From contig NZ_CP013382.1 in assembly GCF_001513745.1 (NCBI RefSeq), forward strand, positions 1,054,001 to 1,118,000: a stretch of DNA of 64,000 nt, given 5' to 3'. Position numbers and translations under genes: made by a program. Each line of letters opens with the position of its first letter. Within the stretch, counting starts at the first letter, position 1. Positions 55,612 to 64,000 of the stretch are shown here, piece by piece. Source of the stretch: Burkholderia humptydooensis (GTDB lineage Bacteria; Pseudomonadota; Gammaproteobacteria; Burkholderiales; Burkholderiaceae). The notes beneath the pieces were generated by a model. That model made no database searches and had not been told where the DNA came from. It worked only from the letters and a program-made list of their open reading frames with translations.

Positions 55612-57309
55612 TCATACGACGGCGGGCGCCCGGGCAGGCTTGCCGCCGCGCGCGGGCGCGCCGTTCGCGACGTAGTACCGCACGTTCGCGCGTTCGAGCG
55701 GCTCGCGCTCGCGGATCTTGTCCGCGATCTTCTCCGCGATCATGATCGTCGGCGCGTTCAGATTGCCGGTCGTGATGATCGGCATGATCGATGCGTCGAC
55801 GACCCGCAATCCGTCGATCCCGTGCACGCGGCCTGCGTTGTCGACGACCGCCATGTCGTCATAGCCCATCTTGCACGAGCACGACGGATGGAACGCCGTT
55901 TCCGCACGTGCGCGCACGAACGTGTCGAGGTCGTTGTCGCTTTTCAGGTCCGCGCCCGGGTTCAGTTCGCGGCCGCGGAAGCGGTCGAGCGCCGGCTGGC
56001 GCATGATCTCGCGCGTCGCGCGGATCGCGTCGCGGAATTCGCGCCAGTCGAGCGCTTCCGCCATGTAGTTGAACAGGATGCTCGGATGCGCGTTCGGATC
56101 GCGCGATTTCAGCTTCACGCGGCCGCGGCTCGGTGAGCGCATCGAGCCGACGTGCGCCTGGAAGCCGTGCATCTCGATCGCATTCGAGCCGTTGTAGTTG
56201 ATCGCGACGGGCAGGAAGTGATACTGGATGTTCGGCCACCGATCGTCGTCGCGCGTGCGGATGAAGCCGCCCGCTTCGAAGTGGTTGCTCGCGCCGAGGC
56301 CCGTGCCGTTGAGCATCCATTCGAGGCCGATCTTCGGCTGGTTCCACCATTTGAGCGCCGGATACAGCGACACGGGCTCCCTGCATTCGAACTGGATGTA
56401 CATCTCCAGGTGATCCTGCAGGTTGCGGCCGACGCCGGGCAGATCGAGCACGACGGGAATGTCCAGCTCGCGCAGCCATTCACCGGGGCCGACGCCCGAG
56501 CGCTGCAACAGTTGCGGCGAAGCGATCGCGCCGCTGCACACAAGCACCTCGCGGCGCGCGTGCGCGGTGACGCGCTCGCTGCCGTGCACGAACGTGACGC
56601 CCGTCGCGCGCTTGCCGGAGAACAGGATGCGATCGGCGAGCGCGTGCGTGACGATGTCTAGATTCGGCCGCGCGCGCGCCTGGTCGAGATAGCCGCGCGC
56701 GGTCGAGGCGCGGCGGCCGCGCGGCGTGACCGTGCGGTCCATCGGGCCGAAGCCTTCCTGCTGATAGCCGTTGAGGTCGTCGGTGCGCGGATAGCCGGCC
56801 TGCACGCCAGCCTCCACCATCGCTTCGAACAGCGGATTCACGCCGGGCTTGCTCGTCGTTACCGAGACCGGACCGTCGCCGCCGTGATAGTCGTTCGGGC
56901 CGGCGTCGCGCGTCTCGGCCTTCCTGAAGTACGGCAGGCAGTCGAGATACGTCCAGTCCTCGAGCCCCTTGTGCGTCGACCAGTTGTCGTAATCGAGCGC
57001 GTTGCCGCGGATGTAGCACATCCCGTTGATCAGCGACGAGCCGCCGAGCCCCTTGCCGCGCCCGCATTCCATCCGGCGGTGGTTCATGTGCGGCTCGGGA
57101 TCGGTTTCGTATGCCCAGTTGTAGCGGCGGCCCTGCAGCGGGTACGCGAGCGCCGCCGGCATCTGCGTGCGGAAATCGAACCGGTAGTCGGGGCCGCCCG
57201 CCTCGAGGAGCAGCACGGTGACGTCCGGGTCCTCGGTGAGGCGCGTCGCGAGCACGTTGCCCGCGGAGCCCGCGCCGCAGATGATGTAGTCGAATTCGCG
57301 TGTCGTCAT
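55612..57309 (-). CDS. betA: Choline dehydrogenase
   Basis: A protein of 565 residues. GMC oxidoreductase features: ADP-binding [17 protein letters not shown] near residue 8, VLLLEAGG, signature [20 protein letters not shown], and the second motif [20 protein letters not shown]. The catalytic histidine segment is [10 protein letters not shown] near the C-terminus. It oxidises choline to betaine aldehyde. The start at 57309 gives the family N-terminus MTTREFDYI. It follows betB by 19 bp in the betI-betB-betA operon. Confidence 0.95.
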   Translation of the reverse strand: MTTREFDYIICGAGSAGNVLATRLTEDPDVTVLLLEAGGPDYRFDFRTQMPAALAYPLQGRRYNWAYETDPEPHMNHRRMECGRGKGLGGSSLINGMCYIRGNALDYDNWSTHKGLEDWTYLDCLPYFRKAETRDAGPNDYHGGDGPVSVTTSKPGVNPLFEAMVEAGVQAGYPRTDDLNGYQQEGFGPMDRTVTPRGRRASTARGYLDQARARPNLDIVTHALADRILFSGKRATGVTFVHGSERVTAHARREVLVCSGAIASPQLLQRSGVGPGEWLRELDIPVVLDLPGVGRNLQDHLEMYIQFECREPVSLYPALKWWNQPKIGLEWMLNGTGLGASNHFEAGGFIRTRDDDRWPNIQYHFLPVAINYNGSNAIEMHGFQAHVGSMRSPSRGRVKLKSRDPNAHPSILFNYMAEALDWREFRDAIRATREIMRQPALDRFRGRELNPGADLKSDNDLDTFVRARAETAFHPSCSCKMGYDDMAVVDNAGRVHGIDGLRVVDASIMPIITTGNLNAPTIMIAEKIADKIREREPLERANVRYYVANGAPARGGKPARAPAVV

Positions 57310-57328
57310 CGTTGCGTTCTCCTGATGC

Positions 57329-58807
<1,479 letters not shown>

Positions 58808-58843
58808 AGGGATCTCCTTGTGTGGGCGAGAGCGTGCGGCGCG

Positions 58844-59431
58844 TTACGCGCGCGGCGCGAGCAGCAGGTCGATGTAATCGTTGGCGAGCTTCAGGGCCGC
58901 CGTCGTGTCGAGCGGTTCGCCCGCGAGCGCGCCGCGCAGCCACAGGCCGTCGATCAGCGCGGCGAGGCCGCTTGCGGCTTCGCGTGCGCGCGCAAGAGGC
59001 AGCGTTTTCGCGAACTCCGCGCACAGATTCGAATGGAGCCGCCGCGTGTTGACGTGCTGCAGGCGTTTCAACGTCGGCTCGTGCATGCTCTGCGACCAGA
59101 ATGCGAGCCATGTCTTCATCACGGGGGCGCTGATCTGCGTATCGTCGAAATTGGCGGCGACGACGGCGCGCAGGCGCGCGCGCGGCGCGTCGGGCGCGGC
59201 GGCGCGATGGCGCGCGGTGGCGGCCCACAGGTCGCGCAGCACGTGGCGCATCGTTGCTTCGAGCAGGCCGTCCTTGTCGCCGAAGTAATGGCTGACGATG
59301 CCGGTCGAGATGTTCGCGCGCTGCGCGACGGATGCGAGCGTCGTGCCGGACAGGCCAGCCTCGTCGATGGAGCGCAGCGTCGCGTCGATCAATTGGGCGC
59401 GGCGGATCTCGCGCATTCCGAGTTTGGGCAT
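58844..59431 (-). CDS. betI: Choline-responsive TetR-family repressor
   Basis: A protein of 195 residues from [20 protein letters not shown]. The HTH is [20 protein letters not shown] with [15 protein letters not shown] following, a BetI hallmark. The C-terminal ligand domain contains [12 protein letters not shown], conserved in BetI. It represses its own operon and releases DNA when choline is present. A long inverted repeat 50 bp upstream of the start fits its operator. The open frame extends further upstream but starts there would overlap this operator. Confidence 0.95.
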   Translation of the reverse strand: MPKLGMREIRRAQLIDATLRSIDEAGLSGTTLASVAQRANISTGIVSHYFGDKDGLLEATMRHVLRDLWAATARHRAAAPDAPRARLRAVVAANFDDTQISAPVMKTWLAFWSQSMHEPTLKRLQHVNTRRLHSNLCAEFAKTLPLARAREAASGLAALIDGLWLRGALAGEPLDTTAALKLANDYIDLLLAPRA

Positions 59432-60426
59432 CGCGGGACCTTTGTGGGCGCGGTGGATGGCGAAGTCCGAAGGATAGCGGTTTTTTATTGATCGTTCAAT
59501 CAATAAAAAATATGGGGCTTGATCGTTGTCGGTGAACTCGTGAGGAGGCTGGCCGGTCCGGCTTGATGTGCCGCGTTGGCCATCGTCGGGGTGTCGCGAC
59601 GGCATGCGGTCGATTCGTGCTTTTGTGAAGATCGAGTGAAAGAATGTTGAGAATGTTTAAAACGTTTTAATCGTAAATTCCGGCATTGCGAATTCATGTT
59701 ATAGAGCGCCGGAAATGGACGATGGGTATGAGATTGGGTATCCGTTCTGGTGCGCAACCGCCCTTGATTGGGCGGTTCGATAACGGATGAATGCGCGCGC
59801 GGAGTGTATGCGGATGGGGTGGAATTGGAGATTGGGCGTTTCGGGATGTTTATGGTTGGGCTTGCGAGGCGTCGGGTTTCGCAGTGCTCGGATTGGCTGA
59901 GATGGGCGGTGGGACGGGCGTCTCGGCCGATGCTCGCGTGATGCGTTCTATATCACAAAAAATATTTCATTGCGATGAATGGATTAATCGGAGAATGGTC
60001 TTTAGAGTGATTTGTTCAATGTGCGGAGGGGGCATTGATGAGTTTTTTGAGGCGAAACATTAAAAATAGTTGAGGAGGTTGTATTCAGCGTATTAGTATT
60101 AACACCGCAAAAACGCGAGCCGCCGAACGGTGATCGTGAAAGCGGAATGGCGATGGGAAGCGGTTAATCCTTCAAGAGGCGTCATGCGAGTAAGAGGCGC
60201 TGGAGACCACGGGCCGAGGGCAGCGGGATGACCGTGTTGGGCCTGGTGGGAGCGTATTGCCGGTCGGATAGGGGACGAGGCGATGCGCGGCTCCGGCGGG
60301 TGGGTAGCCGCCGCGGCGCGCGAGGCAGGGCGGGCGGATCGCGCGGGAGGGCGTGCGGCTACGTGTTGGCGTCCTGTCAAGGGCGCGGGATCAGCTCATT
60401 TGCCGAGCAGATGCGGGAGATACGCC
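59432..60426. promoter_or_regulatory. Approximately 1-kb divergent region between betI and rhlA
   Basis: No supported gene. It holds the BetI operator (59481-59510) and a perfect palindrome TTAAAACGTTTTAA (59657-59670). An AT-rich segment runs from about 59935 to 60110, including TATATCACAAAAAATATTTC. The last 300 bp before rhlA are GC-rich. It should contain the rhlA promoter. I could not find a full lux-type box, only a half-site CCTGTCA near 60373. Confidence 0.5.
59481..59510. promoter_or_regulatory. BetI-type operator
   Basis: A near-perfect dyad with arms TTTTTTATTGAT (59481-59492) and ATCAATAAAAAA (59499-59510) around CGTTCA. The core ATTGATCGTTCAAT resembles the described BetI binding sequence. 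It lies 50 bp upstream of the betI start, placing BetI at the promoter of betIBA. The A/T runs could also contribute the -10 region. Confidence 0.75.
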
Positions 60427-61338
60427 ATGCCTATCGAGAAACAGGTTGTAGCGCTGCCGAGCGGACTGAAGGTCCACGTCGAGCGTCACGTGTTCGATCC
60501 GGCCTTCGAGACGGTCATCCTCGTGAACGGCGCGCTGGCGACGAGCGCGTCGTTCGGCCAGACGATTCGCTACCTGGGCGAACGCGTGAACGCGGTGTGC
60601 TTCGATTTGCCGTACGCGGGGCAGTCGCGCCAGCACAATCCGGGCGAGTACATTCTGACGAAGGACGACGAGGTCGAGATTCTGCTGCACCTGGCCGAGC
60701 GGTTCGAGCCGAGCTTCATGCTGTCGGTGTCGTGGGGCGGGGTGGCGTCGCTGTTCGCGCTGGCGCGCGGGTGCGCGAGCGTGCGGCGGGCGGTGATCGC
60801 GTCGTTCTCGCCGTTCCTGAACGAGGCGATGACGGACTACGTGACGCGCGCGCGCGATCACATTGCGGCGGGCGAGAACCTGAAGGCGGCGCAGTTGCTC
60901 AACGACACGGTGGGGCGCTACCTGCCGCGGATCATGAAGCTGTACAACTACCGGTATCTGACGAAGCTGCCGCGCAACGAGCAGGACCAGGTGGCGTTCC
61001 ACGTCGACCAGATCCTGTCGATGCAGCCGGAGCAGTATCTGCCGGAGTTCCGCCAGATCGGCTGCGCGGTGAAGTTCATCAACGGCGAACTGGACGAGTA
61101 CACGACGGCGTCGGACGTGCGGCGGCTGGCGGCGTACGTGCGGCGCGCGGAGTTCGCGACGATCCGGCAGGCGGGGCACTTCCTGGACCTCGAGGGGCGT
61201 CAGCCGCAGGAGCAGCTCCGCGCGTCGATCCTGGGCTTCTTCGGCGACGAGCGGGCGAGCGCGGCGCGCGACGACGCGCAGGACGAGACGCTCGCGCCGC
61301 TCGGTCCGCCGCTGGGCCAATTGCCGGCGCTGTCGTAG
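60427..61338 (+). CDS. rhlA: RhlA, 3-(3-hydroxyalkanoyloxy)alkanoate synthase
   Basis: A protein of 303 residues with an alpha/beta-hydrolase fold. The nucleophile segment LSVSWGGVAS puts Ser at residue 102, the position known for RhlA. The C-terminus has GHFLDLEGRQPQEQL with the expected catalytic His. It couples two 3-hydroxyacyl units from ACP into the lipid part of rhamnolipids. GGGAG lies 8 bases upstream of ATG 60427. rhlB follows after a 137-bp gap. Confidence 0.95.
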   Translation: MPIEKQVVALPSGLKVHVERHVFDPAFETVILVNGALATSASFGQTIRYLGERVNAVCFDLPYAGQSRQHNPGEYILTKDDEVEILLHLAERFEPSFMLSVSWGGVASLFALARGCASVRRAVIASFSPFLNEAMTDYVTRARDHIAAGENLKAAQLLNDTVGRYLPRIMKLYNYRYLTKLPRNEQDQVAFHVDQILSMQPEQYLPEFRQIGCAVKFINGELDEYTTASDVRRLAAYVRRAEFATIRQAGHFLDLEGRQPQEQLRASILGFFGDERASAARDDAQDETLAPLGPPLGQLPALS

Positions 61339-61475
61339 CGGCGGGCATCGGCATGACGCAGGCGTTCGTTCGGCGGCAGGCGGACGGATTCCGGCCGGGG
61401 ATGGACGATCCGGTTCGAACGTTTGGCGAGGCCGGATGTGCCGCCGGCTGCCGCACGGGATGGGATGACGAAGCG

Positions 61476-62777
61476 ATGGCGAAGGTAATCGTGACGGCGA
61501 TCGGGTCGGCGGGCGACGTGCACCCGCTGCTGGGGGTGAGCCGGGCGCTGTCGGCGCGCGGCCACGAGGTGGTGTTCTGCACGCACGCGCCGTTCGAGGC
61601 GGCGGTGCGCGCGAGCGGGTTCGCGTTCGTGCCGGTGGGCACGGCCGAGGACTACGCGCAGGCGATGGCGGACCCGGCGCTGTGGGAACCGCGCACGTCG
61701 TTCCGGACGCTGTGGCGGGTGATCGCGCCGGTGGTGCGGCCGCACTTCGACGTGCTGCGCGCGCTGAGCGACGCGGACACGGTGCTGGTGGGCACGCTGT
61801 GGGCGTTCTCGGCGCGGCTGATGCAGGAGCGCTTCGGCACGCGCTACGTGTCGGTGCAGGTGTCGCCGTCGACGCTGCTGTCGGCGCACGCGCCGCCGAC
61901 GCACAAGCGGCTGACGATCCCGGCGGGGTTGCCGCTGGCGGTGAAGGCGGGGCTGATGACGCTGATCGAGCGACAGGTGCTGGACCGGGTGTGCGGCCCG
62001 GAGCTGAACGCGGCGCGGCAGGCGCTGGGCCTGGCGCCGGCGAAGCGGATCCTGGGGCGGTGGCTGCATTCGACGGACGGGGTGCTGTGCCTGTTTCCGT
62101 CGTGGTTCGCGCCGGCGCAGCCGGACTGGCCGGCGAATTGCGTGCAAAGCGGGTTTGCGCTGTTCAACGACGCGGAGCCGGCGCAGGCGGATGCGGAGCT
62201 GGAGGCGTTCGTCGCGTCGGGCGAGGCGCCGGTGGTGTTCACGGCGGGCTCGACGCGGGTGGACGGCCGCACGTATGAGCGGGCGGTGACGCAGGTGCTG
62301 CGGGCGACGGGCGTGCGGGGGATTCTGCTCGCGCCGGACGCGCCGGCGGCATGGGATGGGACGACGGGGCCAACGGCAGCGAAGACGCCGGGCGCGGCGC
62401 TGCTCAAGCGCCGCTACGTGCCGCTCGCGGCGCTGCTGCCGCGGTGCCGGGCGCTGGTGCATCACGGCGGGATCGGCACGGCGTCGCTGGCGTACGCGGC
62501 GGGCGTGCCGCAGGTGGTGACGCCGTTCGCGCACGACCAGTTCGACAACGCGCAGCGGGTGGCGGCGAGCGGCTGCGGGGTGCGGCTGGACGCGCCGGTG
62601 CGCGGCGAGCCGCTGGCGCGGGCGCTGGCGCGCGTGCTGGGCGACGCGGCGCTGGCCGCGCGCTGCGGCGAGGTGCGCGCGCGGATGGCGGCGCAGCCGA
62701 ACGGCTGCGACGAGGCGGCGCGCTTCATCGAGCGCTTCGCGCCGGGCGTCGCGTCGCGGCAGGCGCAGCCGGCATGA
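61476..62777 (+). CDS. rhlB: RhlB, rhamnosyltransferase chain B
   Basis: A protein of 433 residues from MAKVIVTAIGSAGDVHPLLG. Glycosyltransferase family 1-like features: an N-terminal GSAGDVHP, and the C-terminal nucleotide-sugar site ALVHHGGIGTASLAYAAGVP with TPFAHDQFDNAQRV. It links dTDP-L-rhamnose to the RhlA product to make mono-rhamnolipid. The stop overlaps the start of the MFS gene by 4 bases (ATGA), so export is translationally coupled. Confidence 0.95.
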   Translation: MAKVIVTAIGSAGDVHPLLGVSRALSARGHEVVFCTHAPFEAAVRASGFAFVPVGTAEDYAQAMADPALWEPRTSFRTLWRVIAPVVRPHFDVLRALSDADTVLVGTLWAFSARLMQERFGTRYVSVQVSPSTLLSAHAPPTHKRLTIPAGLPLAVKAGLMTLIERQVLDRVCGPELNAARQALGLAPAKRILGRWLHSTDGVLCLFPSWFAPAQPDWPANCVQSGFALFNDAEPAQADAELEAFVASGEAPVVFTAGSTRVDGRTYERAVTQVLRATGVRGILLAPDAPAAWDGTTGPTAAKTPGAALLKRRYVPLAALLPRCRALVHHGGIGTASLAYAAGVPQVVTPFAHDQFDNAQRVAASGCGVRLDAPVRGEPLARALARVLGDAALAARCGEVRARMAAQPNGCDEAARFIERFAPGVASRQAQPA

Positions 62778-64000
62778 GCGCGCAGGCGTTGCCGGCGGAT
62801 CGGGCCAGGGCCGGCGTGGCGCCGCCCGCCGTCGCGCCGCTGCGCGGGGCGAAGCTCGCGCTGCTGACGTTCGCGCTGTCGCTCGCGACGTTCATCGAGG
62901 TGCTGGACTCGACGGTGGCGAACGTCGCGGTGCCGGCGATCTCGGGCAGCCTCGGGGTGGCGAACAGCCAGGGCACGTGGGTGATCAGCTCGTACTCGGT
63001 GGCCGCGGCGATCGCGGTGCCGCTCACGGGGTGGCTCGCGCGGCGGGTGGGGGAGCTCAGGCTGTTCGTCGCGTCGGTGCTTCTGTTCACGCTGACGTCG
63101 CTGCTGTGCGGGCTCGCGCGGGACCTGGAGGTGCTGGTGGCGTGCCGGGCGCTGCAGGGGCTGTTCTCGGGGCCGATGGTGCCGCTGTCGCAGACGATCC
63201 TGATGCGCGCGTTCCCGCCGGCCAGGCGCACGCTGGCGCTGGCGCTGTGGGGGATGACGGTGCTGCTCGCGCCGATCTTCGGGCCGGTGGTGGGCGGCTG
63301 GCTGATCGACAACTTCTCGTGGCCGTGGATCTTCCTGATCAACCTGCCGATCGGGCTGTTCTCGTTCGCGGTGTGCGCGCTGATGCTGCGGCCGCAGGCG
63401 CAGCGGGGCGAGGCGAGTCCGATCGACGTGCCGGGGATCGTGCTGCTGGTGATCGGCGTGGGCGCGCTGCAGGCGATGCTGGATCTGGGCCACGACCGGG
63501 GGTGGTTCGATTCGCCGCTGATCACGGGGCTGGCGATCACGGCGGGGGTGTCGCTCGTGTCGCTGCTGATCTGGGAGCTGGGCGAGGCGCATCCGGTGGT
63601 GGAGCTGAGCCTGTTCCGGGAGCGGACCTTCACGTTCTGCGTGGCGATCATCTCGCTGGGGATGATGAGCTTCTCGGTGGTGGGGGTGGTGTTTCCGCTG
63701 TGGCTGCAGGCGGTGATGGGGTACACGGCGTACCAGGCGGGGCTGGCGACGGCGTCGATGGGGGTGCTGGCGCTGGCGTTCTCGATCCTGGTGGGGCTGT
63801 ATGCGAGCCGGCTGGACGCGCGGGTGCTGGTGACGTTCGGGTTCGGGGTGTTCGCGGCGGTGATGTGGTGGAGCACGCACTTCACGCTGTCGATGACGTT
63901 CGCGCAGGTGGTGACGCCGCGGCTGATCCAGGGGATGGGGCTGCCGTGCTTCTTCATCCCGCTGACGGCGGCGACGCTGTCGCGGGTGCCGGACGACAGG
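62774..64000 (+). CDS. DHA2-type MFS exporter, cut by window edge
   Basis: At least 409 residues are visible and the frame is open at the window end. Membrane segments begin at about residue 28. EmrB/DHA2 features include FIEVLDSTVANVAVPAISGS, GTWVISSYSVAAAIAVPLTG, WPWIFLINLPIG and a run of at least ten helices. It is probably a 14-helix drug/biosurfactant exporter and is encoded with rhlAB in Burkholderia rhamnolipid clusters. A further rhl gene (rhlC) and an outer membrane protein probably lie beyond the window. Confidence 0.92.
   Translation, partial: MSAQALPADRARAGVAPPAVAPLRGAKLALLTFALSLATFIEVLDSTVANVAVPAISGSLGVANSQGTWVISSYSVAAAIAVPLTGWLARRVGELRLFVASVLLFTLTSLLCGLARDLEVLVACRALQGLFSGPMVPLSQTILMRAFPPARRTLALALWGMTVLLAPIFGPVVGGWLIDNFSWPWIFLINLPIGLFSFAVCALMLRPQAQRGEASPIDVPGIVLLVIGVGALQAMLDLGHDRGWFDSPLITGLAITAGVSLVSLLIWELGEAHPVVELSLFRERTFTFCVAIISLGMMSFSVVGVVFPLWLQAVMGYTAYQAGLATASMGVLALAFSILVGLYASRLDARVLVTFGFGVFAAVMWWSTHFTLSMTFAQVVTPRLIQGMGLPCFFIPLTAATLSRVPDDR

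Noticed and set aside
59791..60063. 90-codon plus-strand frame between betI and rhlA
   Set aside because: Weak codon bias and no ribosome site; Gly/Trp-rich translation of an AT-variable segment.
60371..60395. Possible lux-type quorum-sensing box before rhlA
   Set aside because: Only the left half-site CCTGTCA is present; the symmetric right half is missing.

Overview
The window is about 70% G+C with dense, often overlapping genes and strong GC3 bias. Gene content points to a Burkholderia of the pseudomallei/thailandensis group, probably chromosome 2: betIBA, a heterotetrameric sarcosine oxidase operon, sdaA, and a rhamnolipid rhlA-rhlB-efflux cluster. The species call is inferred from content; no database was searched.

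Layout. (1) 1-2.9 kb: a GntR/FadR-type regulator followed by an L-threonate/3-hydroxyisobutyrate dehydrogenase-like gene cut by the window edge, then a divergent HAD phosphatase-like gene and a cupin gene. (2) 3.0-31.5 kb, all on the minus strand: one long locus for a phage-tail-like contractile injection system of the extracellular (eCIS) type. In transcription order it holds a sigma-54 activator, a small winged-helix protein, a small beta-rich protein, sheath, tube, gp51-like chaperone, a Pro/Ala-rich protein, DUF4255 cap, AAA+ ATPase, a small conserved protein, two DUF4157 (eCIS-core) putative effectors separated by a 57-codon ORF, CIS-tube/LysM proteins, a split spike (gpD-like plus gpV-like), PAAR-like tip, gp25, two J-like baseplate proteins, a gpI-like protein, and two beta-helix/LysM proteins at the end. 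Most junctions are ATGA or GTGA overlaps, so translation is probably coupled along the operon.

(3) 32-34 kb: a GST-like gene, a YceH (DUF480) gene and a frameshifted ORF. (4) 34-42.7 kb: a GlxA-type AraC regulator divergent from sdaA-soxBDAG and a dihydroneopterin aldolase-like gene, which converts sarcosine to glycine, methylene-THF, serine and pyruvate. Three copies of a 49-bp hairpin repeat lie between soxB and soxD. (5) 42.7-45 kb: a frameshifted small exported-protein gene, a small hypothetical gene, a 2-hydroxyacid dehydrogenase and an OsmC-family gene. (6) 45.4-49.6 kb: a CHASE3-PAS histidine kinase, a single-domain response regulator and a hybrid REC-PAS-kinase, with no DNA-binding output protein. 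(7) 49.6-54.6 kb: an MFS transporter and a 1,123-residue protein with a complete BKACE (DUF849) active site embedded between unrecognised N- and C-terminal regions. (8) 55.6-59.5 kb: betI-betB-betA (choline to glycine betaine) with a clear BetI-type operator. (9) 60.4-64 kb: rhlA, rhlB and a truncated DHA2-type MFS exporter.

betIBA and the sdaA-sox block are two parts of a choline/betaine-to-glycine/serine route; the demethylation steps between betaine and sarcosine are not in this window. The most notable material is the eCIS locus with its multidomain DUF4157 proteins, and the BKACE fusion protein.
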